DNA of 64,000 nt, taken from positions 46,704 to 110,703 of the forward strand of contig JAFXGM010000005.1 of NCBI GenBank assembly GCA_017513195.1, read 5' to 3'. A model generated the notes under the pieces. The model was given only the letters and a program-made list of their open reading frames with translations, had not been told where the DNA came from and made no database searches. The stretch comes from Clostridia bacterium (GTDB lineage Bacteria > Bacillota > Clostridia > Oscillospirales > Acutalibacteraceae). Below, piece after piece: positions 50,007-59,929 of the stretch (its first letter is position 1; each line of letters begins with the position of its first letter). The translations under genes were made by a program, and so were the position numbers.

Positions 50007-51230
50007 TTATTCTTGAGTTTCGTTCGGCTCATCTTCTTGTTGGTATTCTTTGCTTTTTCTGTTTACGTATTCCCTAAACATTACGTACAGCACCGAACAA
50101 ACAGGAACGCTGAAAAGCATGCCCACTATACCAAAAAGTCCTCCACCAACGGTTACCGCAGAAAGCACCCATATGCCCGGAAGCCCTACCGATTTGCCCA
50201 CAACCTTTGGATATATAAGGTTAGATTCTATTTGCTGAAGGACGATTATAAACACAATAAACCAAATTGCACTCATCGGCTCTTCTAATAAAATCAAGAA
50301 TGCGCCCAACGCCGCACCTATAATCGGACCAAAGATTGGGACCAACGACGTAAATCCTATAAGAACCGAAACCACCACGGCATGAGGCATACCAAAAATT
50401 AACATACCTATACAGCAAAGTACGCCTATAATACATGCCTCTGTAAGCTGACCGGTAATAAATTTAGTAAAGACATTATTAGCCAATGAAGTTACTTTTA
50501 TAAACTTTTGAGCTCTTTTAGGTTTTAACAGCACCGATATGGTTTTTGTAGTTTGTTTTCCAATTTTTTCTTTTTGAGAAAGTAAATATATAGAAAATAC
50601 TATACCCAAAACAATATCAACAACCGTAGAAACAATAGAGGTGGTAACATCGACCGTTGTGTCAATCACGTTGTTACCATAGTTGGTTATAAAATCACGC
50701 GCTAACTGCGTAATTTTAGTGGCATTAAACGATATTTCCGGGATTTCAAAATTATATCGTCCCATAAAATCTACCGCACTGTTGTACCAGCCCTCAATCG
50801 TTTTTGCATATTTTGGCATTTTATCCACAAAAGAAACAACGGTATCATTTACAGCGGGAGCAATCATAAACATTATTGCAAATATTGTTCCTACTACTAC
50901 CAGTATGCTAAGTATTAAACAAATTGGCCTTTTAAGTTTATTTACTCTATCTTGATTTTTTCTTTTATGCCAAATCCACATCCAAAAACGTTCTATTGGA
51001 CGCAACAATAAATTAACAACATAAGCGAAGCACAATCCTATTAAAATCGGCGAAAGCACACTAAACACAAAGGAAACCGCAGAAACAATTATTTGATTTT
51101 TTGCCACAATAACGTAAAGCGCAAAAATCATAAATACAATAACAAAAACATATTTCAAAAATCTTCTGTTAAGCGGTAACGTTAATTTTATGCTGTCGTT
51201 TTTTTCGTTGTTTGTTTTTTTATCGTTCAT
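50007..51230 (-). CDS. AI-2E family transporter (UPF0118 permease)
   Basis: A 407-residue protein with about eight membrane helices. The family markers are LSPILIGLCFAYVVNLLLRP in the N-terminal half and GFTSLVPIFGPIIGAALGAF plus VGKSVGLPGIWVLSAVTVGG in the C-terminal half. Members export or exchange various small molecules or Na+; AI-2 transport is proven for few. ATG 51230 begins 1 nt after the TGA of the upstream transporter gene, so the two are coupled. Confidence 0.92.
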   Translation of the reverse strand: MNDKKTNNEKNDSIKLTLPLNRRFLKYVFVIVFMIFALYVIVAKNQIIVSAVSFVFSVLSPILIGLCFAYVVNLLLRPIERFWMWIWHKRKNQDRVNKLKRPICLILSILVVVGTIFAIMFMIAPAVNDTVVSFVDKMPKYAKTIEGWYNSAVDFMGRYNFEIPEISFNATKITQLARDFITNYGNNVIDTTVDVTTSIVSTVVDIVLGIVFSIYLLSQKEKIGKQTTKTISVLLKPKRAQKFIKVTSLANNVFTKFITGQLTEACIIGVLCCIGMLIFGMPHAVVVSVLIGFTSLVPIFGPIIGAALGAFLILLEEPMSAIWFIVFIIVLQQIESNLIYPKVVGKSVGLPGIWVLSAVTVGGGLFGIVGMLFSVPVCSVLYVMFREYVNRKSKEYQQEDEPNETQE

Positions 51231-51231
51231 A

Positions 51232-52494
51232 TCAATCTTTTTCTTCCTCTTCGGACACATCCTGCTTTTCTACCTTTATAGTAGCAGCACGGTGAGAATC
51301 AACCTCGGTAACGGTAATGATAAGGTTTTCAAAAGTAAAGCTATCGTTCACATCAGGAATATTTCCTATCTGTTCCGCAACCCAACCGCCAACAGATACA
51401 CTGTCTGATTCGGTTTTGATATCAAACTCTTCACAAAAATCGTCAAGATTCATGTTGCAATCGATTATAAAGTTGTTTTCGTCAAGCTCTTTAAACTCTT
51501 CAATAACCTCATCGTGTTCGTCCCAAATATCGCCAACAAGCTGTTCGAGTATGTCTTCCATTGTAACGATACCCAGTGTGCCGCCATATTCATCAACAAC
51601 AACCGCGATGTGTGATTTTTCTTTTTGTAGTTTTCTAAGAAGATCATCCGCCATTTCTGACTGATGAACAAAAAGCACGGGAGAGATTATATCTTTTATA
51701 GCTTCTGTGGTTATACCGCTGCCAACGTAAAAGTCTTTTTGATGTATTACGCCGATAATGTTATCAATATTATCCTCGTAAATCGGAATTCGTGAGAAAC
51801 GGGTTCTTGTAAAGGTCTGTGCAATTTCGGTTTTCTTGGAATCAATAGGCAACGCCTCCAAGTCGACACGATGCGTAAGTATATCTTCAGCCTTCAAATC
51901 GGAAAACTCGATCGCATTACGAAGTAGGTCGCCCTCGTCGGTGTCAATATCACCCTCTTGTTCAGCCTCTTCTACCATCAAAAGCAGTTCTTCTTGAGCC
52001 ATATTATCATCTTCATCGTCATCTTTTGGTTTAATAATCATACCAACCAATTTTTTCCAGCCCGAGAAAACGAGATTAAGCGGCATAAGCAACCATATAA
52101 AACTTTTAATGAGTGGTGCTGAAAACATAGCAAATTTTTCGGGGAAATCATTTGCAAGACTTTTTGGTGTTATTTCGCCAAAAATGAGTACAGTAGCAGT
52201 AATAACTATGGTAGATATTGTGGCGCCTAACTCTTCATCTTGAAGATGGTGTGTAAAAACAATGGTACCGAGAGATGCCAAAAGTATGTTTACTATGTTA
52301 TTACCGATAAGTATTGTAGATATTAACCGGTCATATTTTTCTGCCAAATCAAGTGCAAGCTCTGCTTTTTTGTTGCCCTTTTCAGCCATTGCACGAAGTC
52401 GAGTTTTATTTGCGCACGAAAACGCCGTTTCGGTGGCCGAAAAATACGCCGAACCAATAAGGCATATCACCATTATTATAATGTATGTTGTCAT
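51232..52494 (-). CDS. CNNM/CorC-type transporter with CBS domains
   Basis: A 420-residue protein. It has a DUF21 membrane domain (1-190; [38 protein letters not shown]), a CBS pair (about 205-330; [52 protein letters not shown]), and a C-terminal CorC_HlyC domain. CNNM/CorC proteins are linked to Mg2+ and other divalent-ion efflux; older databases call them hemolysins. ATG 52494, with AAGGAG 12 nt upstream. It is preceded by a possible 42-residue leader ORF and followed by the AI-2E-type gene. Confidence 0.93.
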   Translation of the reverse strand: MTTYIIIMVICLIGSAYFSATETAFSCANKTRLRAMAEKGNKKAELALDLAEKYDRLISTILIGNNIVNILLASLGTIVFTHHLQDEELGATISTIVITATVLIFGEITPKSLANDFPEKFAMFSAPLIKSFIWLLMPLNLVFSGWKKLVGMIIKPKDDDEDDNMAQEELLLMVEEAEQEGDIDTDEGDLLRNAIEFSDLKAEDILTHRVDLEALPIDSKKTEIAQTFTRTRFSRIPIYEDNIDNIIGVIHQKDFYVGSGITTEAIKDIISPVLFVHQSEMADDLLRKLQKEKSHIAVVVDEYGGTLGIVTMEDILEQLVGDIWDEHDEVIEEFKELDENNFIIDCNMNLDDFCEEFDIKTESDSVSVGGWVAEQIGNIPDVNDSFTFENLIITVTEVDSHRAATIKVEKQDVSEEEEKD

Positions 52495-52548
52495 TTTAAT
52501 CTTTTACTCCTTAAATATGTATGTTTTTGTCTGATTTTGAGGCTTTTA

Positions 52549-52677
52549 TCAACTCAAAACCCTTTTTAGACGCAAAAAGGCATACCTCTGCTCGAAACCA
52601 AGCATAGGTACGCCGTAATTTATAAACTTTATATTATTAGTATCGCCGTTATCGTCGCTACTATCGCTACTGTCCAT
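52549..52677 (-). CDS. Probable small leader ORF, 42 residues
   Basis: A frame of 43 codons with AGGAGGGT 10 nt before ATG 52677, directly behind a consensus promoter and 54 bp before the CNNM/CorC gene. The peptide has an acidic Asp/Ser start (MDSSDSSDDNGD) and an aromatic/basic end (FEQRYAFLRLKRVLS). No homologue is recalled. A leader controlling the transporter or a small membrane-associated protein are the options. Confidence 0.45.
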   Translation of the reverse strand: MDSSDSSDDNGDTNNIKFINYGVPMLGFEQRYAFLRLKRVLS

Positions 52678-52721
52678 TTAGACAATAACCCTCCTAAAAA
52701 GTATTTTAATTAGCAAAACAC

Positions 52722-52750
52722 ATTATACCAAACACACAACATTAAGTCAA
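52722..52750 (-). promoter_or_regulatory. Promoter of small ORF and CNNM/CorC operon
   Basis: Minus strand TTGACT (52745-52750), 17-bp spacer, TATAAT (52722-52727). Confidence 0.78.
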
Positions 52751-52757
52751 GTACTAT

Positions 52758-54506
52758 TTAGAGTATGCTTTCGCGGTCATATCTCCAAGGGGTGCTTAAA
52801 TGCACTCCGCGTTCTTTGCCGTCCATCCACGCACGGTAGGTGCGTTCTATGTTAGACCACTCATCAAGGCGGGAAATATTGTGTGCGCGAAGATCGGTAA
52901 AAAATCGATTTATTTTTTGTGCGTTATAGTTGCCGCTTAAAATCTCGTTCCAGAAAATGTCGACAAATCTTATCGAAAGTCGTGCCTTCTGCACGCGAGA
53001 AAGGCGTATGCCATCACCTGCCACTGCCTTTTCTGCCTTGTCAAATAAGTCATTATATGTTATCAGCAGTTCCTCGCTTAAATAGTCGGGGCGCTTTGTG
53101 TCTTGTATATAAAGATGGTAATTTTCTTTTTCAACAAAATCACACAGCATATTAAGATATTTGTCTAGATGTGGTGCGGCTTCGCCATAGTAATATTCCA
53201 TAAATTCCTTGCGGTAAGCATCTATATCACAATCGGGATTCCACATAAGCTTGCAAAGCAAATAGGTGCGAAGCTCGTTAAAATCGACGCCGCCGTTTGC
53301 CGCACAATTGGCTTCTTCAAAAACACCCTTTACATTGTATTTTGCCATTGTTTGCAAATTGGGCTGTAGTACGCGCCAGTTTGCAAAAGGCATAGGATAA
53401 AGCGGAAAATTAGAGGTGTAATCCCACACGTAAAGTCGATTGCAAACCTTACTCCATTCGATAAGGTCATCAATAAACACCGTTGTTTTTCCGTTAGGAT
53501 GCTTTACTGCGCGCGAGCGATCGTCACACTTATCATAAGGATGAGCAAAGCAGGTTGAGCTTGCACACAAGCGTACACATACGTTGTGACGGGTTTGTGT
53601 TTTTCTTGAAGCCGGTCTTGTATAGTGATATGCAAGTATATCAAACATAACATCGGGAAATTCGGGCTCTAAAATTTCGGCAACGCGATTAACAAATTTT
53701 ATAAGCGTGCCAACGGGCGAACCCTCTTCTGCATCAGATTTAAGGCAGTTTTCACACTGACAGTTATAAGGATTATCGTTTTGTGAAATAGAGAGTATCT
53801 TTTTATCAGGGTTTGCCTTTAATATTTCACGGGCATTTTTTACAACTATATCAACGAGGTCAGGATTGGTAAGGCATAGCTGCCAATGATCGTTTTCAAC
53901 GTTTTGACGACGACCGTTATAAAAAGAAAAGTATTCAGGATGTGTATCGCGATATTCGTGGTGTGGCACAAGCCACGCGAAGCTATGCGCACCAAGGGCA
54001 TATCTTATGCTGCCGCCAAGCATTTCGGGCACGTCATTCCACCTGCCGTTAACGCGACACTGTGTTGCAAATTTTAAATAATGCGTAACGCTGCCGTAAT
54101 CGGTATCACGAAATTCAAATATAGGCTTTTCTCGTTTGTTTATATCGTCTATTTCAAGCTTTGTAATGGTGGGTATCTTTTCACAGTCCGGTGTAAAAAA
54201 ACGGCAACCTATTATTTCAAGCAGTTCATATCCGCCATAAATTACACCGCGTTTGCCGCCCGTTATATAAAGGCTTTCGTTTTCGGTGTTTATAGAAAAC
54301 TCGTCATCGGCATAATCTTTGTCAAAGCTTATGTATATACCGTTGCCGTCATCGTTTGCCTTAACTTCAAACGGTGCTGTGGTTATTCTTGCAAGATAAT
54401 AACGAAGCTGCGTTGCTATAAACCACGCCTGCGAATCGCTGTTTTCAAAATCTTTTTCGCTTACGTATATCGCACCAAAAGGCGCTCTGTTTTCTGCTAA
54501 TAACAT
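52758..54506 (-). CDS. DUF4838 protein, alpha-glucuronidase-like fold
   Basis: A 582-residue protein. An N-terminal GH20/GH67-type beta domain (1-110; YITGGKRGVIYGGYELLEII) is followed by a DUF4838 TIM barrel (about 115-470). The barrel contains ALGAHSFAWLVPHHEYRDTH, LSISQNDNPYNCQCENC, and YVWDYTSNFPLYPMPFANWR. A C-terminal helical domain ends the protein. The family is regarded as glycosidase-like, with undetermined substrate. No signal peptide is seen. ATG 54506 follows AAAGGAGG. It is divergent from a GH94 phosphorylase gene and may act on the same glycan. Confidence 0.88.
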   Translation of the reverse strand: MLLAENRAPFGAIYVSEKDFENSDSQAWFIATQLRYYLARITTAPFEVKANDDGNGIYISFDKDYADDEFSINTENESLYITGGKRGVIYGGYELLEIIGCRFFTPDCEKIPTITKLEIDDINKREKPIFEFRDTDYGSVTHYLKFATQCRVNGRWNDVPEMLGGSIRYALGAHSFAWLVPHHEYRDTHPEYFSFYNGRRQNVENDHWQLCLTNPDLVDIVVKNAREILKANPDKKILSISQNDNPYNCQCENCLKSDAEEGSPVGTLIKFVNRVAEILEPEFPDVMFDILAYHYTRPASRKTQTRHNVCVRLCASSTCFAHPYDKCDDRSRAVKHPNGKTTVFIDDLIEWSKVCNRLYVWDYTSNFPLYPMPFANWRVLQPNLQTMAKYNVKGVFEEANCAANGGVDFNELRTYLLCKLMWNPDCDIDAYRKEFMEYYYGEAAPHLDKYLNMLCDFVEKENYHLYIQDTKRPDYLSEELLITYNDLFDKAEKAVAGDGIRLSRVQKARLSIRFVDIFWNEILSGNYNAQKINRFFTDLRAHNISRLDEWSNIERTYRAWMDGKERGVHLSTPWRYDRESIL

Positions 54507-54640
54507 AGGTAAAACCTCCTTTGCTTGCTAATTTATATTATAATGTTTAAATTTTCTTTTGTAAACCGTATTTTTGCTTGAAAACAAAACTACTTTATGT
54601 TAAAGTGAAGTTGTTAAAATTATCCGAAAGGATTGGTATT

Positions 54641-57166
54641 ATGAGTTTTGATATTGAGCTTGAAAATCTTATGAAACAGATAAACGATTTTAAGGCAAGC
54701 GAGGACAACAGCCTTCCACAAAACACGTTTTATCTAAACGAAAATCAAATTTTATGCCGCGAGCGTGATTACGGTGTTTCACGTTTTGCGTATGATGCAA
54801 ACGGTCTTGTTGTTTGGGCACGCAGCAGTGGTCACATTGACGCTTACGATTCAACCTTTACCATCTTCCGTGAGCTTAACAATTTTGAAGATGCATCTAT
54901 TGCCTTTATGGGCGGTTTAAAACAAGAAAACGGTGAATATTTCCCAGTTTCACTTTTTGAGTGCCATCGTCAGCTATTTGAAAATATTGATATTAAGCGT
55001 TATGTAGTTTACTCTTTCCGCTATGCTTATTACATAGCAGATACCTCTGACATTACCTTTGCTGTGCGTGTGCATGCCGATATGAACAAGCACATTCACT
55101 TTGCTTTTACCGCAATCAACAAAAGCGACAAGCCACAAAACATTTATATGATGTCTTGTATGGACGCGTGGCTTTTCTACCGCAACAACGGCGGCGTTTA
55201 TGATATAATGAACCGTTTTGGCAAACGTTACCAAAACGGCAACTATCTGCTTCGTTCTTACGGTGACAGTATGACCGTAGGTCGCGCGGCGGTTGGAAAG
55301 GCTCCCGATGCAGAATACCTTACCACACAAAAATCGGCAGTATTAGGCCCCGTTGGCAGACTTATGACCAATGCTGCAAGCCTTAAAAGCGGCGTGTTTG
55401 CCAATGATTCAGCTGCCGCAAACTCGGTTGACGTGCCTGTTTGTGCCGACAGTGCTCACTATACTTTAGACGCAGGCGAATCGGTACGCCGCGAATATGA
55501 GCTTCAGTATTTCCACACAATAGAAGAAGCCGAGGCGGTTATTAATTACAAGCCTGATATAGAAAAAATTGATACCATTCTTTTCGCCGACGAAGAGCTT
55601 GCTCTTTCTAAATTTGCTACAATGCAAACTCGTTTTGAAAACTATAACGGTGACTTTAACGCCAAGGTGCTCAATAAGTTTGTTCGCAATATTCAAAAGC
55701 AGATTTCTTTCTGTGCCCTTGGCAAAAACTACTTTGGTCCTATGATGGGCGTTCGCGACGTTATGCAACAGCTTGAATCGTCGCTTATCTGGCAACCCGA
55801 AGAAAGCCGCGCACAGTTTGTAAACGCGCTTAATCATATTCTTGAAGACGGTAGACCTCCACGTCAGTTCTCTAACCAAGAGAGTGACGATCAGCTACCG
55901 GTGTTTGACCTTCGCAAATTTATTGACCAAGGCGTATGGATTATTACAACACTTCATACATATCTTGCATATACAAACGACTGGTCAATCCTTGACGAAA
56001 AGTGCGGTTATTATGTTGCCGCGCCCGACAATAGCCGTCTTATCGCTAAAAGCGAAATTGTTGATACAGTGCTTGACCATATTGTAAAAATTATGGACTT
56101 TTTGTGCAGTAATATTGACGAAGAAACAGGTTGTTTACATTCTCTTTTTGGCGACTGGAACGATGCACTCGACGGTCTAGGCAAAACAACCGATAAAACA
56201 CGTGAATACGGCACCGGTGTTAGCGTAATGTGCTCATTGCAGCTTTATCAAAACTGCACCGAAATCTGCGAGATTTTAGAGGCTGTTAGTAAATACGCCG
56301 ACAAGGTAGAAAAGTATAAGGATGTCGCAGAAACACTTAAAAACGGCCTTGCAAAATATGCTGTTGATACAAACGATAGTGGTGAGCGCCGCATAGTGCA
56401 CGGATGGGGAGATAATCGCTCATACAAAATCGGCTCTTGGTGTGATCCTGACGGGCTTGCTCGTTATAGCTCTACCGCAAACGCGTTCTGGGCAATTTCG
56501 GGTATGATTAAAAACGACTCTTCTATGAAAGAAGCCGTAATGCAAGCGTTTAAGACTCTTGATTCAAAATACGGCATTATGACCTTTGACAAGGCATTTC
56601 CGCTTGATATGCAAAAGTACGTGGGTCGAATTGCACGTATTTCGGCAGGTACATACGAAAACGCAGGCACATATGTTCACGCAACAATGTTTGCGGTATC
56701 TGCTCTATTCTTAATGGGCGAATCACAAGAGGCTTGGCGTCAGTTTGATTTGGGCACAGTGCTTTCACATGCAGACTGCTCAAAATCACCCTTTGCTATG
56801 CCTAACTCATACTTTAGAAATGAAGAGCTTGGCATTGACGGTCAGTCCTTTGCCGACTGGTATACGGGCAGCGGTACAGTATTTATTAAAAACCTTGTTA
56901 AATTTGGCTTTGGTGTTTGCCCAACGCTTGACGGTCTCGTTATTCAAACAGCAGGTTATATGCCAACGACCGATGCATCAATAGACGTTATTGTTAAAGG
57001 TCACACAATAACCGTTAAATATCAAAACAAGGGTAACGACAGCCGTAAGTTCTTTATAAACGGTAAAGAACTGGACGGCAACTTTGACGAGCTTATGAAC
57101 ACCCAAAAGTTGTTTATACCTACTGCCGACATTACAAGCGGTATGGTTATTGAGGTTATAGACTAA
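54641..57166 (+). CDS. GH94-type glycoside phosphorylase
   Basis: An 841-residue protein with a GH94-like layout. It has an N-terminal beta-sandwich (1-270; CRERDYGVSRFAYDANGLVV), a linker, an (alpha/alpha)6 catalytic domain (about 300-740; SFCALGKNYFGPMMGVRDVM, LFGDWNDALDGLG with the catalytic Asp, NAGTYVHATMFAVSALFLMG, YTGSGTVF in the phosphate site), and a C-terminal jelly-roll end. GH94 enzymes phosphorolyse cellobiose, chitobiose, laminaribiose or beta-1,2-glucan with inversion. The substrate here is not obvious. ATG 54641 follows GAAAGGA. An earlier in-frame start lacks a ribosome site. Divergent from the DUF4838 gene. Confidence 0.9.
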   Translation: MSFDIELENLMKQINDFKASEDNSLPQNTFYLNENQILCRERDYGVSRFAYDANGLVVWARSSGHIDAYDSTFTIFRELNNFEDASIAFMGGLKQENGEYFPVSLFECHRQLFENIDIKRYVVYSFRYAYYIADTSDITFAVRVHADMNKHIHFAFTAINKSDKPQNIYMMSCMDAWLFYRNNGGVYDIMNRFGKRYQNGNYLLRSYGDSMTVGRAAVGKAPDAEYLTTQKSAVLGPVGRLMTNAASLKSGVFANDSAAANSVDVPVCADSAHYTLDAGESVRREYELQYFHTIEEAEAVINYKPDIEKIDTILFADEELALSKFATMQTRFENYNGDFNAKVLNKFVRNIQKQISFCALGKNYFGPMMGVRDVMQQLESSLIWQPEESRAQFVNALNHILEDGRPPRQFSNQESDDQLPVFDLRKFIDQGVWIITTLHTYLAYTNDWSILDEKCGYYVAAPDNSRLIAKSEIVDTVLDHIVKIMDFLCSNIDEETGCLHSLFGDWNDALDGLGKTTDKTREYGTGVSVMCSLQLYQNCTEICEILEAVSKYADKVEKYKDVAETLKNGLAKYAVDTNDSGERRIVHGWGDNRSYKIGSWCDPDGLARYSSTANAFWAISGMIKNDSSMKEAVMQAFKTLDSKYGIMTFDKAFPLDMQKYVGRIARISAGTYENAGTYVHATMFAVSALFLMGESQEAWRQFDLGTVLSHADCSKSPFAMPNSYFRNEELGIDGQSFADWYTGSGTVFIKNLVKFGFGVCPTLDGLVIQTAGYMPTTDASIDVIVKGHTITVKYQNKGNDSRKFFINGKELDGNFDELMNTQKLFIPTADITSGMVIEVID

Positions 57167-57173
57167 TAATCGC

Positions 57174-57202
57174 TTGACAAAAACAAATAAAAGTGATATA
57201 CT
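57174..57202 (+). promoter_or_regulatory. Promoter of asnS-asnA operon
   Basis: TTGACA (57174-57179), 17-bp spacer, TATACT (57197-57202), 8 bp past the GH94 stop. Confidence 0.85.
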
Positions 57203-57207
57203 CACGA

Positions 57208-57494
57208 TATACTTTTAAAAGCTATGATAAAGAAAAGTAACGGTATAAACGGTGCTTAGTGAGTGGCAGATAGTGTAAATGCCTCCATACGCATACCGCG
57301 AAGAACACTTTGGAGCTGCAAACCCAAAAGCTAATCACTTAGTAGGGGCGCCGTAGGCGGCACGTTAAAGCCGATAACAGTTTTTGCTGTGAGCGACCGT
57401 GGCAACACGGTAATACGGGTGGCACCGCGAGTAGTATTAAATGCGCTATTCGTCCCTGATTTTTTCAGAGGATGAATAGCGCTTGTTTTATTTT
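57208..57494 (+). ncRNA. T-box riboswitch, asparagine type
   Basis: The leader has the T-box sequence GGGTGGCACCGCG (57417-57429), a long stem I starting GATAAAGAAAAG, and a specifier region GCGAAGAACACTTTGGAGC with AAC (57304-57306), the Asn codon. A terminator stem (GCGCTATTCGTCC / GGATGAATAGCGC, 57443-57482) plus TTGTTTTATTTT closes it. Uncharged tRNA-Asn would favour the antiterminator and switch on both asnS and asnA. Confidence 0.93.
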
Positions 57495-57521
57495 GCATAT
57501 TAACTTATGGAGTGATAAATT

Positions 57522-58895
57522 ATGAAACACATTGACATTATCGACATTATGAAGGGCGACTATATTGGCAAGTCGGTTACCGTTTGCGGTTGGGTGCGTA
57601 CCTCTCGCGACTCTAAAAATATGGCATTTTTAGAGCTTAACGACGGCACAACGCTTAAACACCTGCAAATAGTAATCGATAAGGCTGTTATGAGCGATAT
57701 TGCCGAATTTATGAAGCTTGGCACCTCACTTAAGGTAGAGGGCACCGTTGTAAAATCGGTTGTAGCCGAAGATTCGGTTGAAATAAACGCCGAAAGCATT
57801 ACAGTGCTTGGTGTTTGCCCACCTGAATACCCATTACAAAAAAAGCGTCACACACTTGAATACTTACGTACAATCCCTGCACTTCGTGTGCGTACCAACA
57901 CCTTTAACGCAGTGCTTCGTGTGCGCTCGGTAATATCGGCTTGTATTCACGAGTTTTTCCAGTGCCGTCACTACACTTATATTCACACCCCACTTATCAC
58001 AGGCAGTGACTGTGAGGGCGCAGGCGAAATGTTTAAGGTAACTACCCTTCCCTTTGACCACGGATTTAAAACCGAGGAAGAGGCTGATGCCGCTGACTTT
58101 TTTGGTCGCCGCGCAGCACTTTCTGTATCGGGTCAGTTAGAGGGCGAGGTTGCCGCTATGGCGCTTGGTAAGATTTATACCTTTGGTCCGTCTTTCCGCG
58201 CTGAAAAGAGCAATACCCCACGCCACGTTGCAGAGTTCTGGCACGTAGAGCCTGAGGTTGCTTTTGCAGAGTTGCCCGACATTATTGAAATTGCCGAGGA
58301 CCTTATCAAGCATATAATTAATACCGTTCTTGAAAAATGCCCCGAAGAGCTTAAATTCTTTAACGCTCATTTTGAAAAGGGACTTATCGAAAAGCTACAA
58401 AACGTTGTAGCAAATGACTTTGCTGTTATGACATACACCGAAGCCATTGAAGCACTAAAGGCAAGCGGCCAAGAGTTCCAGTACCCTGTAGAGTGGGGCT
58501 GCGACCTTATGACCGAGCACGAGCGCTACATTGCAGAAGAAATTTGCAAGCGCCCTGTATTCCTTACCAACTATCCAAAAGAAATTAAGTCTTTCTATAT
58601 GAAGCAAAATGCCGACGGCAAAACCGTTGCCGCAACCGACCTGCTCGTACCAACTGTTGGTGAAATTATTGGTTGTAGCGAGCGTGAGGCTGACCTTGAC
58701 AAGTTGCTCGAAGCTATGAATATTCGCGGTATGAATATAGACGATTACACCGACTATATCTCACTTCGTAAATTTGGCTCGGTTCCACACAGTGGATTTG
58801 GTCTTGGCCTTGAGCGAATTATTATGTATGTTACAGGTGTTCAGAATATTCGTGACGTTATTCTCTACCCACGTACAGTAGGTACTATTTCTTAA
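57522..58895 (+). CDS. asnS: Asparaginyl-tRNA synthetase
   Basis: A 457-residue class IIb enzyme. An N-terminal OB fold (17-110; SVTVCGWVRTSRDSKNMAFL) is followed by the catalytic domain: motif 2 TFGPSFRAEKSNTPRHVAEF, motif 3 GFGLGLERIIMYVTG. SGQLEGEVAAMALGKIY is typical of Asn/Asp enzymes, and HVEPEVAF with EFWHVEPE fits AsnRS. It charges tRNA-Asn with asparagine. Regulated by the Asn T-box just upstream. asnA follows after 14 nt. Confidence 0.97.
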   Translation: MKHIDIIDIMKGDYIGKSVTVCGWVRTSRDSKNMAFLELNDGTTLKHLQIVIDKAVMSDIAEFMKLGTSLKVEGTVVKSVVAEDSVEINAESITVLGVCPPEYPLQKKRHTLEYLRTIPALRVRTNTFNAVLRVRSVISACIHEFFQCRHYTYIHTPLITGSDCEGAGEMFKVTTLPFDHGFKTEEEADAADFFGRRAALSVSGQLEGEVAAMALGKIYTFGPSFRAEKSNTPRHVAEFWHVEPEVAFAELPDIIEIAEDLIKHIINTVLEKCPEELKFFNAHFEKGLIEKLQNVVANDFAVMTYTEAIEALKASGQEFQYPVEWGCDLMTEHERYIAEEICKRPVFLTNYPKEIKSFYMKQNADGKTVAATDLLVPTVGEIIGCSEREADLDKLLEAMNIRGMNIDDYTDYISLRKFGSVPHSGFGLGLERIIMYVTGVQNIRDVILYPRTVGTIS

Positions 58896-58909
58896 TCGGA
58901 AGTGATTTT

Positions 58910-59893
58910 ATGTATAAATCAAAATTAAACGTGCTCGAAACACAGGGCATTATACGTTCTTTGCGCCACAAGTTTGAAGAGCATCTTTGCGACGCACTTA
59001 ACCTGCGCCGTGTATCAGCGCCGCTTTTTGTAAAACGCGGCAGCGGCTTAAACGATGACCTTAACGGCGTTGAACGCCCCGTATCTTTCGACATTTTACA
59101 GTCGGGCGAGGTTGTAGAGGTTGTTCACTCGCTTGCTAAATGGAAGCGTATGGCGCTCGCAAAATATGGTTTTTCCACACATACAGGCCTTTACACCGAT
59201 ATGAACGCTATTCGTCGCGACGAGGTGTGTGATAATATTCACTCCCTCTACGTTGACCAGTGGGACTGGGAAAAGGTTATTACCGATAGCGACCGTACGG
59301 TAGAATTTTTACAAGATACCGTAAGGCGAATCTATGCCGCAATTCTGCTTACAGCCGACTTTGTCGAGCGCAGACACCCCGAGCTTCAAAACTATCTGCC
59401 ACGCGAGATTAAATTTATAACATCGGAAGAATTGCTTGACAAATACCCCACCCTTACCGCAAAAGAGCGTGAAAACGCTATTGCAAAAGAGTGTGGCGCT
59501 GTATTTTTAATGCAGATAGGCGGCCGCCTTTCAAACGGCGAAAAGCACGATGGCCGAGCACCCGACTATGACGATTGGGCGCTAAACGGCGACCTGCTTG
59601 TATATAACCGTGTACTTGACTCGGCGCTCGAGCTTTCAAGTATGGGTATTCGCGTAGATAAAGAAACACTAATAAAACAGCTTACCGCCGAAAACAAGCT
59701 TGACCGATTAGAGCTACCGTTCCACAAGTCGCTTGTAAATGACGAGCTACCTCTTACCATCGGTGGCGGTATTGGTCAGTCAAGGCTTTGTATGCAAATA
59801 CTTCAAAAAGCACATATTGGCGAGGTTCACGCTTCCGTCTGGCCCGAAGAAGAAATTAAAAAATGTGAAGAACTTGGTATCGAACTCTTATAA
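58910..59893 (+). CDS. asnA: Aspartate-ammonia ligase (ammonia-dependent asparagine synthetase)
   Basis: A 327-residue AsnA. It shows TQGIIRSLRHKFEEHLCDAL, PLFVKRGSGLNDDLNGVERP, VHSLAKWKRMALAKYGF, NIHSLYVDQWDWEK and GGGIGQSRLCMQILQKAHIG, all conserved in AsnA. It makes asparagine from aspartate, ammonia and ATP, giving AMP. ATG 58910 follows CGGAAGTG. It shares the T-box with asnS, so the cell raises both synthesis and charging when tRNA-Asn is uncharged. Confidence 0.97.
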   Translation: MYKSKLNVLETQGIIRSLRHKFEEHLCDALNLRRVSAPLFVKRGSGLNDDLNGVERPVSFDILQSGEVVEVVHSLAKWKRMALAKYGFSTHTGLYTDMNAIRRDEVCDNIHSLYVDQWDWEKVITDSDRTVEFLQDTVRRIYAAILLTADFVERRHPELQNYLPREIKFITSEELLDKYPTLTAKERENAIAKECGAVFLMQIGGRLSNGEKHDGRAPDYDDWALNGDLLVYNRVLDSALELSSMGIRVDKETLIKQLTAENKLDRLELPFHKSLVNDELPLTIGGGIGQSRLCMQILQKAHIGEVHASVWPEEEIKKCEELGIELL

Positions 59894-59896
59894 CAC

Positions 59897-59926
59897 AAAA
59901 ATCCCGAACAAATTGTTCGGGATTTT
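59897..59926. terminator. Bidirectional terminator
   Basis: Stem AAAATCCCGAACAA / TTGTTCGGGATTTT between convergent asnA and the P-loop ATPase gene. Confidence 0.9.
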
Positions 59927-59929
59927 ATT

